DNA of 64,000 nucleotides from Xanthomonas euroxanthea (GTDB lineage: Bacteria; Pseudomonadota; Gammaproteobacteria; Xanthomonadales; Xanthomonadaceae): positions 186,001 to 250,000 of the forward strand of contig NZ_UIHB01000005.1 of assembly GCF_900476395.1 (NCBI RefSeq), read 5' to 3'. The first letter of the stretch is position 1. Each line of letters starts with the position of its first letter. Position numbers and translations under genes: made by a program. Shown in pieces: positions 45,027 to 53,495 of the stretch. The notes under the pieces are model-generated. The model was given only the letters and a program-made list of their open reading frames with translations, was not told where the DNA came from and did no database searches.

Positions 45027-45860
45027 TTAAAAAACGAATGCGGCATCTTTTTGCTGTGTCGCAGGCATCGGTTGCGCCGGTGCCATGCTGGCTGGCGCTT
45101 GGTTCATTACGGTTGGGGCTTGTTGCACGCCGGCAGGTAGGGCAACACCCCGCCCCTGTCCGGTTGCCTTGACCACATATAGTCCGTCGTCGGCTGTACT
45201 GGCCTGGGATACGTGGGGCGATGGCAGTTGTGTCGGCGTGGGCGATGCAATCATAGGGCCCTGCTGTGAAGCTTCTGTGCGCCCGGGATTTGCGAGATCC
45301 TGGATCCGACGTGCAACGATCGCATCAGCCAGCTCGACGGCTGCCTGACGCAAGGGTTTTTCGACACGTACCTTGATCGGGCGGTTCGGAATCACGGTGA
45401 TCGGCTCGGCCCCCGAAGATGCCACCGACTGACGAATGGAGGCATAGATCTTCTGGACATAACCATGCTTGAAGCCGGTTTCGAAGTTGCCCGAGTAGTA
45501 GCAACTGAACGACTTGCCCCAGTTGGCACCGGATCGCGAGTGGCACTCGGCCAGGATCCTGGATGCAGCGACCAGGTTGGGACACTTGGCAAATGCCATC
45601 TCATAACTGGTCAGCCCGTACTTCTGCAGGTTGTAGCGATTGACCTGACCAAGCCCCAGGGAGAAATTGTAGCCCTTCTGTTCCAGCATCTTGGCCGTGG
45701 CTACCGCTTCTTCGAGCCCACGCGGTTCGCGTGCCAGCCGGCCACCGACTACGCCGATGGCGTACGGATTGCGCGAAGACTCCACGCGAACGACGTGCTG
45801 CATGACCTCGCCTGGGACGGCAAGTCCAGTACAACCCATCAATTCCATGCCAGGCAGCAT
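45027..45860 (-). CDS. virB1: VirB1, lytic transglycosylase
   Basis: 277 residues. The SLT/lysozyme-like domain has the catalytic Glu at about residue 27 in VVRVESSRNPYAIG, then FSLGLGQVNRYNL and ILAECHSRSGANWGKSFSCYYSGN. It has no clear signal peptide, a point shared with some Xanthomonas VirB1 proteins. The C-terminal part (about 180-277) is Pro/Gln/Ala-rich and probably unstructured. A strong AAGGAG ribosome binding site lies seven bases before the ATG. It locally opens peptidoglycan for the secretion channel. Confidence 0.93.
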   Translation of the reverse strand: MLPGMELMGCTGLAVPGEVMQHVVRVESSRNPYAIGVVGGRLAREPRGLEEAVATAKMLEQKGYNFSLGLGQVNRYNLQKYGLTSYEMAFAKCPNLVAASRILAECHSRSGANWGKSFSCYYSGNFETGFKHGYVQKIYASIRQSVASSGAEPITVIPNRPIKVRVEKPLRQAAVELADAIVARRIQDLANPGRTEASQQGPMIASPTPTQLPSPHVSQASTADDGLYVVKATGQGRGVALPAGVQQAPTVMNQAPASMAPAQPMPATQQKDAAFVF

Positions 45861-45904
45861 AGCGGTCTCCTTGAAACTGGATCGACGTCAATCATTGGCG
45901 GCCG

Positions 45905-46963
45905 TCAGCCGCCACGCAGAGTTCTTGCCGGATCGAAATCGATTCCGGTAATAAAGCGGCGCCCGGCGTGCGCCTTGATGTGCACCACGATATCGATGGT
46001 CATACGCAGCAGCCGTTTGATCACCTCGAATTCCAGCCCGGAGCCTTCGTTGGACGCTTTCACCATGAGCGCCAGCTGGTCCCAGGTCTGCTCGACGCTG
46101 CCGGCATGGCAACTGGTGATCGAACCAGGATGGCCAGATGCACAGTTACGGATGAAATAAAACGACTCATCGCCACGCAACTCGGCCAGGATGATTCGAT
46201 CCGGCTTCATGCGCAGGCAGGCCTCCATACAACTCTTGGCAGTCACATTACTCACACTTTGGCCACCTTTAGAATACAAAAGGTGCACCGAATTGGGCTG
46301 ACTGATGAATAGCTCGCGGGCGTCTTCAATGGTGACCAGGCGTTCCTCGTTCGGAATGTGATTGACCAGCGCCTTCATGAAGGTGGTCTTGCCGCTACCG
46401 GTTGCACCGGCGACCACCACATTCTTCTTGTAAAGCACCGCTTTCTTGAAGAACTCGGAGTACTCCTTGTTGCGACGCAACTCGAGCAGTTCACGGTCGT
46501 GATCGCTGACATCGGCAGCCTGCTCGAGTACCTGGTCAAAAAACCCGTCGCTTGTGTACTGCTCGAGGGTCTTGGTGTGTTTGGAGGGCAGGCGAATCGT
46601 GATCGAGACCTTGCCGGCATCGCAGGCAGGCGGAATGACGAACTGCGCACGCTGGCCCGTCGGGAAGGTCAGAGAGACCACCGGATCGGCGTCAGTGATG
46701 CGCTGCCCGGTGTTGCTTTCATTGACGACCGCCGTACAGAACTGCCGGGCCCGATCAAAGGTCAGCGACGGCACATCCATGCGTTGCCAGCCATTGATCG
46801 TCTCCAGGTATAGCTCACCGGGACGATTGATGCAGATTTCCGTGACTTCGGGCGAATTCAAATAGTCCAGGATCCCCAGTACGGAGTACTGGTAATCCAG
46901 GAAATCATTCGAGATCCGCGCCGTCGGAGAATCGTCGATCGTCATGGCGGTCGTCGCGCTCAC
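45905..46963 (-). CDS. virB11: VirB11, T4SS hexameric ATPase
   Basis: 352 residues from a GTG start at 46963 that overlaps the virB10 stop (GTGA); an ATG six codons later is the alternative. Walker A is GATGSGKTT, and the Asp box/Walker B region is RIILAELRGDES, followed by the His box SGHPGSITSCHAGS. It belongs to the secretion ATPase family, works with VirB4 and VirD4 and is soluble or peripheral. Confidence 0.95.
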   Translation of the reverse strand: MSATTAMTIDDSPTARISNDFLDYQYSVLGILDYLNSPEVTEICINRPGELYLETINGWQRMDVPSLTFDRARQFCTAVVNESNTGQRITDADPVVSLTFPTGQRAQFVIPPACDAGKVSITIRLPSKHTKTLEQYTSDGFFDQVLEQAADVSDHDRELLELRRNKEYSEFFKKAVLYKKNVVVAGATGSGKTTFMKALVNHIPNEERLVTIEDARELFISQPNSVHLLYSKGGQSVSNVTAKSCMEACLRMKPDRIILAELRGDESFYFIRNCASGHPGSITSCHAGSVEQTWDQLALMVKASNEGSGLEFEVIKRLLRMTIDIVVHIKAHAGRRFITGIDFDPARTLRGG

Positions 46964-48150
46964 TTGGGCAGCACCGCCGAAAAATCGACATCCTTCGCAA
47001 CGTAGACGTTCAGGACCGTTCCTTGATTGATCGTCAGCGTTGCAGGGCGACGCCCGGATTTCTCTACCGCCTGTTGCGCAAGTTGCTGAACGCTTTGGGC
47101 GGTGTTGCTCTCGAACGGCTGCTGCGTGATGACACCGGAACCTACACCGATGGTGGTCGTCTCCGGACCGTACTCCGCAGCCGCGTACTTGAAAGCATCG
47201 CTTAAAAGACTGATGAACAACGCCGAAGCGATCTTGTTGCCCCAGTGAGCGTCATACTGGCCAGGATGACCAGCACTGCCGAGCGTGTCGATACCCGGGC
47301 CGACCAGAGTGACATCGAGCCCGGTTGGAGTAGTCACGCGATCCCAGACGACCTGCAGGCGCCGGGTCGTGGGTTCGCCTGCACCATACTGACCCAGCAT
47401 CTTCGAACCCTTCGGCAACAGCAGATTGTGCCCATTGATCGAATAAACCGGTTCGGTAACGATACAGGACGTATAGCCGCCAAAGTCGGAAATGATCCGC
47501 GTTTCCAGAATGCAACGGATATAGGTACCGCGCACGAGCAAACCGTCAGGATTGCTGATCGGCTTGGCCAGCGTCACCTGCTCATCCTCTTGAGCTCCAG
47601 GCTGTGCGCCAGTCTGACCCGACATCCCGGGAGTGCCCGAAGCATTGCCGCCAGCTGCAGCGGACTGCTCGGCCAGAATGCGTCGTTCCAGCAAGGTCGG
47701 AGCGCGCGGACGCTCTGGAGCTTCGGCGGGCATGCTGTCGTTTTCGTCGATAGGCATCGGCGGCAGCGGCGGCAAACTCGGTTGTTGCGCAAGAGGCACC
47801 GGAGCCGTCTCGACGGGTGAGGTCATATTTTGCGGAAGTGCAGGCGCGACAACCGTCTCGGCACGCGGCTTCACCGGTGCAGAATCGTCAGAGCCCTGCT
47901 TTGCCAACCAGAAAATAGCTAAAAGTAACAAGCCGGCAACCAGTGCGAGAAAAACCAGCGCCTTCCGGTTCAACCGTTTGATGTCGCTGGACCGCAACAC
48001 AGGCTCAGTCGAATCCAGATCCGGCTCCGCAGCCGCCTGCTGGCGTGCGAAGTACGGATTACTGCGCTCGTCGTACTCGTTCGTTACGGGCTCATCCGAT
48101 CGGTTGTCCCGGGAGCGCTCATCAGGGCTGTTTGGAATGTTGGAGTTCAC
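46960..48150 (-). CDS. virB10: VirB10, T4SS core complex protein
   Basis: 396 residues from a GTG start that overlaps the virB9 stop (GTGA). Cytoplasmic N-terminus, one membrane helix (ALVFLALVAGLLLLAIFWLA, near residue 65), a Pro-rich periplasmic linker (SLPPLPPMPIDE) and the C-terminal TrbI/VirB10 barrel (about 190-396) with GTYIRCILETRIISDFGGYTSCIV and LLLPKGSKMLGQY. It spans both membranes and senses ATP use by VirB4/B11/D4. Confidence 0.95.
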   Translation of the reverse strand: MNSNIPNSPDERSRDNRSDEPVTNEYDERSNPYFARQQAAAEPDLDSTEPVLRSSDIKRLNRKALVFLALVAGLLLLAIFWLAKQGSDDSAPVKPRAETVVAPALPQNMTSPVETAPVPLAQQPSLPPLPPMPIDENDSMPAEAPERPRAPTLLERRILAEQSAAAGGNASGTPGMSGQTGAQPGAQEDEQVTLAKPISNPDGLLVRGTYIRCILETRIISDFGGYTSCIVTEPVYSINGHNLLLPKGSKMLGQYGAGEPTTRRLQVVWDRVTTPTGLDVTLVGPGIDTLGSAGHPGQYDAHWGNKIASALFISLLSDAFKYAAAEYGPETTTIGVGSGVITQQPFESNTAQSVQQLAQQAVEKSGRRPATLTINQGTVLNVYVAKDVDFSAVLPK

Positions 48151-48914
48151 TTTTGCTTGTTCCTTCGCAGACCGACGACATTATCGCCATGACGAACTAC
48201 CAGAAAGGGGTAGGTTCCATGAACGATCAAGGTATTACCCTCAACGGTCGTATTCACGAGAAAGTCCTCGCTATGCTCTTTCTCACGAGCAAATACCGCT
48301 GGGAAATTACCTGTGGGAAATCGTGTTAAATCCATATTGATATAAGTGAACTTACCGTCGTCATAGACTCGGCTCGGAATCAACCAGGACTTTTTGCTTC
48401 GCGTAGCAAAGTCATAGTCGTAATAGTAGCGACGATCCTTGAGAATCTTCGCATTCAACAGAGGACCATCCTTAGCGGCAGCTGCATCCTCGACATTGTT
48501 GAAGCTCGTATCCTTGGGGTAACTGAATACCACTTTGTATTGTACGCCGGCCTGTTTGGCCTGCTCCAGGCGTTGCCAATCGGTCGCAACAACCTTGAGC
48601 TCGAGGATATAAGAATGCGTAGCCGTACGAATCATCATATTCGTATCGACGTCGACGTTCTTGGGCTTCAGATAAAAGACGTTTTCACGACGTGTCAGCT
48701 CCCAGCCTCCGGTAAAACCGGTGCTGTAGTCAAGAATCTTTTCATTGGGACTGAGTTCGATCTGGGTGGTGATGCCCAGTCCGGTACGCACCTGATAGAT
48801 ACGGTCGGGTGCGTATTCGTATTCTTGTACGACCTGAGCTGCAGCCGAGAATGCGCACAATGCAAGTGGCAACACTGCAGCCAATGCCGCCCTGTAGGGG
48901 TTAGAGGGTTTCAT
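48147..48914 (-). CDS. virB9: VirB9, T4SS outer membrane core protein
   Basis: 255 residues with signal peptide (ALAAVLPLALCAFSAAAQ). The N-terminal domain with DRIYQVRTGLGITTQIELSPNEKI and the C-terminal VirB7-binding domain with RVYDDGKFTYINMDLTRFPTGNFPAVF and VEGNTLIVHGTYPFLVVRHG are typical. It makes the core complex with VirB7 and VirB10. The ATG overlaps the virB8 stop by four bases. Confidence 0.95.
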   Translation of the reverse strand: MKPSNPYRAALAAVLPLALCAFSAAAQVVQEYEYAPDRIYQVRTGLGITTQIELSPNEKILDYSTGFTGGWELTRRENVFYLKPKNVDVDTNMMIRTATHSYILELKVVATDWQRLEQAKQAGVQYKVVFSYPKDTSFNNVEDAAAAKDGPLLNAKILKDRRYYYDYDFATRSKKSWLIPSRVYDDGKFTYINMDLTRFPTGNFPAVFAREKEHSEDFLVNTTVEGNTLIVHGTYPFLVVRHGDNVVGLRRNKQK

Positions 48915-49951
48915 CGACCGCTTGCTCCATTGACATTGTTCGGCATCCCTTGGGGTTGGATCGTGGGCTGGGCTTGAGTTTGGCCGGACGGCTGAGGCTG
49001 TGCCTGGCCAGGATATCCGGGCTGCTGTTGCACTGGAACGCTACCAGGAGCCGCCTGCATGCCCTGCTGCGCCGGGACACTGGCTGGCGTTGCAGCGCCA
49101 GCGGCATTCGGATCAACCATGCCAGGAGTCATCGGCTGCTGATAAGCTGCGGCCTGTGGTGCAGCTTGCGCCTGCGTGCTGATCGCGGACGGCGCGGCAG
49201 GCAAGGCCGAGTAATCGTTATCGACACGATAATCGGTCACCCGGAAACCAAGGGGATTTTCCACTCTAAGGCTATCACTCATCTGCAGGTTATCCTGGTA
49301 AGCGAACCCCATAGTCGCAATCTTGTTGTCCAGAAGCGTAGTTACAGTAGATGTCTTATCGTAAACATTCCGCTGAAAACGCACCGTCGCACCCGTATAC
49401 GGCTTACCTTTGCCACCGATAAGGGTGATGCTGAGAATATTGATGCGGATTGCACGCAGCCTTCCATAGGTATTGAAAGGCCTCGTTGGATTATTACCGG
49501 CATGCAGCGCGCGATACTCGGCAAGCACATTCGTTGCCGCCATCGCAGCAACCGTATTCCAGTCGCGATCACCGATGGTAGACGCATCGAATGACTCACG
49601 GGCCAGGATGAAACGCGCAATATTGCTACGCGCCAATGCCTCGCTGGTGCTGATGGTGCGTCCGCCGTAATTCGCTTCGAGCTTGGCAATGGTGCTGGTG
49701 CCAGAATACGCGTCAGCCATTACCAGGTAAGGCACCTTCTCCTTCAGCGGCAACATGTAGTAATAACCGCCGGCCGTCATGACGGTAATGAGCATGGAGA
49801 CGGTCGCCACCACCCATGCGCGCTTTTCGCTGCGGCGTGCGAGATCGGCGATGCTGACCTCGTAGTTCACCGCTTTCTGGACGGCCGCACCAACCTGGGC
49901 GGAACCGTCCTTTTCACTCACTTTCTTACGCAACATGTCGAAATCCGTCAC
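48911..49951 (-). CDS. virB8: VirB8, T4SS inner membrane scaffold
   Basis: 346 residues from a GTG start at 49951; ATG at 49936 (MLRKKV) is an alternative. Membrane helix AWVVATVSMLITVMTAGGYYYML near residue 45, then the periplasmic VirB8 domain (about 70-250). The C-terminal 90 residues form a low-complexity Pro/Gln/Ala tail (QQPGYPGQAQPQPSGQTQ) that is much longer than in Agrobacterium VirB8. It lies 111 bases after virB7. Confidence 0.93.
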   Translation of the reverse strand: MTDFDMLRKKVSEKDGSAQVGAAVQKAVNYEVSIADLARRSEKRAWVVATVSMLITVMTAGGYYYMLPLKEKVPYLVMADAYSGTSTIAKLEANYGGRTISTSEALARSNIARFILARESFDASTIGDRDWNTVAAMAATNVLAEYRALHAGNNPTRPFNTYGRLRAIRINILSITLIGGKGKPYTGATVRFQRNVYDKTSTVTTLLDNKIATMGFAYQDNLQMSDSLRVENPLGFRVTDYRVDNDYSALPAAPSAISTQAQAAPQAAAYQQPMTPGMVDPNAAGAATPASVPAQQGMQAAPGSVPVQQQPGYPGQAQPQPSGQTQAQPTIQPQGMPNNVNGASGR

Positions 49952-50062
49952 CGTAGGGCCTTGTCAGGCCTGAAACTATCGCCGCGAAGAGCACGGACGC
50001 ATGGGAGGCTTGAGCCGACTCGCCGACCGAATGCTGGAGAGCATCGGATCAGCAGTCAGCTC

Positions 50063-50482
50063 TTAGAGTTTGGCTCCAGACGACACCGGCACCGGCTGTA
50101 CCAACAGCTTGTTGGCGGAGACCGAGACCGACACCCCTTGCGCCGCGTACACCGCGCTCAGCTCGGTTGCGGCTTGCTGCACACTGGTGGTACTGATGTT
50201 GGAAACCGGAGCGATCAGGGTGTAATCCGAAGGCAGGTTGTACGACAGCTGCATGTTGGAATCCGCAGCCCACCGTTCCAGCATCGTCTTCAGCGTGCCG
50301 TCCATCGGCGTGGCCTGATACGTATAGGAGGTGTAAAGCGGGATCTCAGTGGGCGCTTCGTCAAAGTGATTGACGTGCTTCCAACGTCCACCAAAATCGG
50401 GAGCAGGCTTGGTCGCGCACGCGCTGACCAACGCAGCGACCACCAAGACCAGCGACAGCTTGGGCACACACATCGGATTCAC
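50063..50482 (-). CDS. virB7: VirB7, T4SS lipoprotein with C-terminal N0 domain
   Basis: 139 residues from the GTG at 50482; ATG at 50473 would give 136. Lipobox LVSAC, followed by a linker with the VirB9-binding segment (PDFGGRWKHVNHF) and a globular C-terminal domain (about 55-130). Agrobacterium VirB7 is only about 55 residues; the extra N0-like domain, related to secretins and TonB receptors, is known for Xanthomonas VirB7. The GTG overlaps the stop of an upstream 66-codon ORF. Confidence 0.93.
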   Translation of the reverse strand: MNPMCVPKLSLVLVVAALVSACATKPAPDFGGRWKHVNHFDEAPTEIPLYTSYTYQATPMDGTLKTMLERWAADSNMQLSYNLPSDYTLIAPVSNISTTSVQQAATELSAVYAAQGVSVSVSANKLLVQPVPVSSGAKL

Positions 50483-50679
50483 TCTGACTTCTCCAACTCA
50501 TGAGATTTCGTGCTTACGGCGAACAGCACGACGGCCCCGCTCACCGTCAGGTGGCGGAGGGAATTTGCCTTCGATGCAACTTGCGGGCGCACATATCCAT
50601 CCGAGCCAGCCGAAACAGGCCAACCGGCACCGCACATGCGCGTCAACGAAAAAAAAGAATACGCTGCAGAACCATCCAT
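50479..50679 (-). CDS. Upstream small ORF (66 aa) overlapping virB7, function unknown
   Basis: 66 residues starting with ATG at 50679, preceded by an excellent AGGAG ribosome binding site with a seven-base spacer. Its TGA stop overlaps the virB7 GTG (GTGA), the same junction type as virB9/virB10 and virB10/virB11, which points to translational coupling. The product (MDGSAAYSFFSLTRMCGAGW...) has no recognised domain and one mildly hydrophobic stretch (TVSGAVVLFAVS). It contains a run of eight T on the coding strand. It lies within the region expected to be the virB7 5' untranslated leader, so it may be a regulatory leader peptide rather than a functional protein. Confidence 0.45.
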   Translation of the reverse strand: MDGSAAYSFFSLTRMCGAGWPVSAGSDGYVRPQVASKANSLRHLTVSGAVVLFAVSTKSHELEKSE

Positions 50680-50823
50680 AGCCTTACTCCTGTGCGGCCC
50701 CGTCTGGCGCCGCCCCCCTTTAACAAAAAATCAACATTGCGCAAATTCTGGGTAACTTTGCCCTCAACGTACGCATGAGTCAAGAATCGCCGGCACGTCG
50801 CCCCATCTATTTCGTGACCAAAA
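50680..50823 (-). promoter_or_regulatory. virB7: virD4-virB7 intergenic region, probable promoter of virB7 operon
   Basis: The gap between the virD4 stop and the virB7 start is 341 bases, of which this part is not covered by the small upstream ORF. It is AT-rich around 50715-50765. Several TTGA/TTGC hexamers occur on the minus strand but no convincing pair of boxes was found. In X. citri the long virB7 leader is reported to be a target of CsrA; GGA motifs do occur in this leader, for example in AGGAGTAAGG before the small ORF. Confidence 0.5.
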
Positions 50824-52497
50824 TCACACTTTCACGGAAAGCGTTTTCACGTCCGTCTTCGGCAACAGGCGTGCGGTGAAATATCGATCTTCGTAGTAGC
50901 GGATCTTGTCGCACTTCACCGGGTGCGGGATGCCCTCGTACAGGAAGACCTCTTTCTGGTTGCCCATTGCCTTGAGTTCCTGCGGAAGCATCAGGGCACG
51001 CCGCTCCTCCGAAACGCTACGGGTAGTCTCCCTGCCGCGGGTGACGTTCTTCTTCTTGATGGTGGTGTAGCCCAACATTTCGGAGTAGTCGTTCGCATCC
51101 TGCTGCTCGCGCGGCGCATACAGGATCTGCAGCGCATGGTTGGTGATGATGGTGCGCGACAGATCCTTGCCGTAGGTCGCGTCCAGCTGCGCCATGCTCT
51201 GGATGATGGGCAGCAAACGAAGGTTGTAGCCCGCCATGTAGGCAACCGCAGTGGCGATGATGTCGACCTTGCCAATCGAGGTGAATTCGTCCATCAACAG
51301 CAGGCATTGGTATTTCAGCTCTGGATTGGACTTCGGCAGCTCGCGCGTGTTGAGGTTGATGATCTGGCTGAAGAGCAGATTGATGATGAGCCGGCTTTCG
51401 GCCAGCTTGTTGGGCTGGATGCCGATGTAGATCGTCATCTTCTTCTTGCGCAGATCGGTGAGCAGGAAGTCGTCTGCGCTGGTTGCCGCATCCAGGACCG
51501 GGTTGATCCATGCGTTGAGCGGCTCTTTCAGGGTGCCCATGATGGACGCGAATGTCTCATCGGCCTGTGACAGCATGTTGGCAAATGCCGAGCGTGCATT
51601 GCTGCTGAGGAACCTGCGCTCGGACAGCGACTTGAGGTACTTCTTGAGGTCTGTGCCATCTCCCGACGACAGGCGGTAGATGCCGCCAAGCGTGGGAGCC
51701 CCTGCCCCGCCAGGGAAGCCGAGCGACAACTCCTCGTCCTGGTTTTCGAACAGATACAGGGCGAACGCCATGAAGGCATTACGCGCCTGACTGACCCAGA
51801 ATTTCTGGTCATCCGACCCGTCCGGATACAGCATCGCGGCGATGCTCATCAGATCCGACACACGAAAGGCGGGGTCGCTGGACACGTAGGTCAGCGGATT
51901 CCACCGATGCGTACGACGGTCTTCGGCAAAAGGATTGAAGAGGAACACCTCATGCCCCTGACTGGCGCGCCAGCCACTGGTGAGGTCGAAGTTCTCCTGC
52001 TTGATGTCCAGGACCACGACCGATTCCTGGTACTCCAGCAGGTTGGGAATGACCACGCCGACGCCCTTGCCGGAACGCGTTGGCGCAGCGAGGATCACGA
52101 ACTGTTGCCCGCTCAGCCGTACAAGCTTGCCGTTGAACTTGCCGACGACGATGCCGTTACCACTAGGCTTGAAAAGACCGTGCTTGGAGAGGTCTGCCGC
52201 TCCGGCAAAGCGCGCATCACCATGCAGCGCCCGTGCCTTCGGCTTGACCAGGAGCACGACCGTGATGGCCCAGATGATCCCGGGCAGACCAAAGCCGAGA
52301 ATGCCGGACATCTTGATCTTGGTTGCGTAAGGCGCCACTTCCGGCAAGCCCAGCGCCTTGACGTAGCGGTAGTAGGTATCCCAGGCGTACAGCCCGGTAT
52401 CGAGCCGCAACAACAGAAGCGTCAGATACCCGGACAGGAAATATCCAACAAGCAATGTCACCAGGGTGGCGACTGCAATTAGTTTGGCTTTGGACAC
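50824..52497 (-). CDS. virD4: VirD4, T4SS coupling protein
   Basis: 557 residues from a GTG start. Two N-terminal membrane helices (LIAVATLVTLLVGYFLSGYLTLLLL and ILGFGLPGIIWAITVVLLV), then the TraG/VirD4 ATPase with Walker A AAPTRSGKGVG and Walker B CLLLMDEFTSIG. It recruits effectors carrying the XVIPCD signal in Xanthomonas bactericidal T4SSs. It is upstream of, and probably co-expressed with, the virB genes, but is separated by 341 bases. Confidence 0.95.
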   Translation of the reverse strand: MSKAKLIAVATLVTLLVGYFLSGYLTLLLLRLDTGLYAWDTYYRYVKALGLPEVAPYATKIKMSGILGFGLPGIIWAITVVLLVKPKARALHGDARFAGAADLSKHGLFKPSGNGIVVGKFNGKLVRLSGQQFVILAAPTRSGKGVGVVIPNLLEYQESVVVLDIKQENFDLTSGWRASQGHEVFLFNPFAEDRRTHRWNPLTYVSSDPAFRVSDLMSIAAMLYPDGSDDQKFWVSQARNAFMAFALYLFENQDEELSLGFPGGAGAPTLGGIYRLSSGDGTDLKKYLKSLSERRFLSSNARSAFANMLSQADETFASIMGTLKEPLNAWINPVLDAATSADDFLLTDLRKKKMTIYIGIQPNKLAESRLIINLLFSQIINLNTRELPKSNPELKYQCLLLMDEFTSIGKVDIIATAVAYMAGYNLRLLPIIQSMAQLDATYGKDLSRTIITNHALQILYAPREQQDANDYSEMLGYTTIKKKNVTRGRETTRSVSEERRALMLPQELKAMGNQKEVFLYEGIPHPVKCDKIRYYEDRYFTARLLPKTDVKTLSVKV

Positions 52498-52532
52498 GCG
52501 CCCCTACTCCTTGGCTTACTTCTCAACGGCAA

Positions 52533-52775
52533 TTAGCGACGGACGACGGGCTTGTGATCGACCAGATCCGCCTTGCGCCCGCCGCTCTCGCTCTCGACGA
52601 GCGAGTCGATCCAGACTCTGGCTTGATCCAGCGACAGGTCCGGCGTAAGCCGGGTTCCGGCATCCGTCACGACGGCATAGGCAACCACAGCGTCAGGCGC
52701 GTAAGTATCCTCCCGGGTGATTGCCACGACACGGTACCCGCCCCTGGTCAGCACGGTGTGCTGATACTCGTCCAT
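52533..52775 (-). CDS. Small hypothetical protein upstream of virD4
   Basis: 80 residues from the ATG at 52775, with an AAGGAAGG ribosome binding site just before it, which supports real translation. Sequence features: MDEYQHTVLTRGGYRVVAITREDTYAPDAVVAYAVVTDAG, probably a small alpha/beta fold, with an Arg-rich end (PVVRR). No membrane segment, no signal peptide and no family recognised. It lies 35 bases before virD4 on the same strand and probably heads that transcript. Confidence 0.7.
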   Translation of the reverse strand: MDEYQHTVLTRGGYRVVAITREDTYAPDAVVAYAVVTDAGTRLTPDLSLDQARVWIDSLVESESGGRKADLVDHKPVVRR

Positions 52776-53316
52776 CGCCAGCCTTCCTTTTCGTCAGCGC
52801 GGAGGCGATGCTAAAGCAAGACGTGTGATGGAGAAAGCGGTTTCGGCGAAGCCGGCTCAACAGCGCCTGCTTTCGACGCAAGGCGAGGATCGGGATGCGT
52901 CAGTGCTGGAGGAATTCGGTTGACACTTGAAGTGCTTTCAAAGCCACGCGCATGCCTGGCGGTGACAACTCCCCTTGTGGATGAGGTGCCCAGCTATGGA
53001 TGCGGTGCCCAGCGCCGCGACGAAACAACGTTGAACAGCGGCCCGAGCCTGCCCCCCAGGACACTCGACGCATGGGACGCAAAAGCGCCCGGCCTGCCAG
53101 GCCGGCGTGCAGCCGCCCGTGACGCCTAGCCGCTGCACGATGTTCGATTCAACACGCTTGGGGACGCCAAGGATGGAAACGAAAGCGATCGTCGAAGACC
53201 TGGCAAAGGACGCACGGACGCTGCGAGCGTAAATGCATGAGCCAACCTGGGATCCGCGGCAGCAGTCGCTGCCGATGTTGAAGCCACTCAAGTCGCCATG
53301 CCGTCTGGACTTGGAG
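52776..53316. other. Gene-free region between T4SS locus and tRNA-Val
   Basis: 541 bases. It probably holds the promoter of the small ORF/virD4 unit. It contains a GC-rich palindrome (CCGGCCTGCCAGGCCGG near 53089-53105) and a short direct repeat GGTGCCCAGC around 52987-53012. A 19-codon frame at 53173-53232 (plus) reads METKAIVEDLAKDARTLRA and might be a gene remnant, but has no good ribosome binding site. No integrase or att duplication was found beside the tRNA. Confidence 0.5.
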
Positions 53317-53391
53317 TGGTGGGCGGTACAGGGTTCGAACCTGTGACCCCTACCATGTCAAGGTAGTGCTCTACCGCTGAGCTAACCGCCC
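53317..53391 (-). tRNA. tRNA-Val (anticodon GAC)
   Basis: 75 bases including encoded CCA. Acceptor GGGCGGT pairs with ACCGCCC, D-arm GCTCAGCGGTAGAGC, anticodon stem-loop CTACCTTGACATGGTAG with anticodon GAC, and T-arm GGTTCGAACCC. It lies between the T4SS locus and uvrB. Confidence 0.96.
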
Positions 53392-53495
53392 GTTTCCTGC
53401 ATCAGCATTGCGCTGTGCAGGGCGCGCATTCTAGCGCAGGGTTTGGATCGCCACAAGCCCTCCCTGCATCCGAACTGCGACGCTGTCGCCCTGCC

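Noticed and set aside
53173..53232. 19-codon frame METKAIVEDLAKDARTLRA on the plus strand
   Set aside because: Looks protein-like but is too short, with no good ribosome binding site; could be a remnant, so it is only mentioned in the intergenic entry.
53317..53391. tRNA-Val as an integration site of the T4SS locus
   Set aside because: No integrase gene, and no copy of the tRNA 3' end was found on the other side of the locus near 41400-41690.
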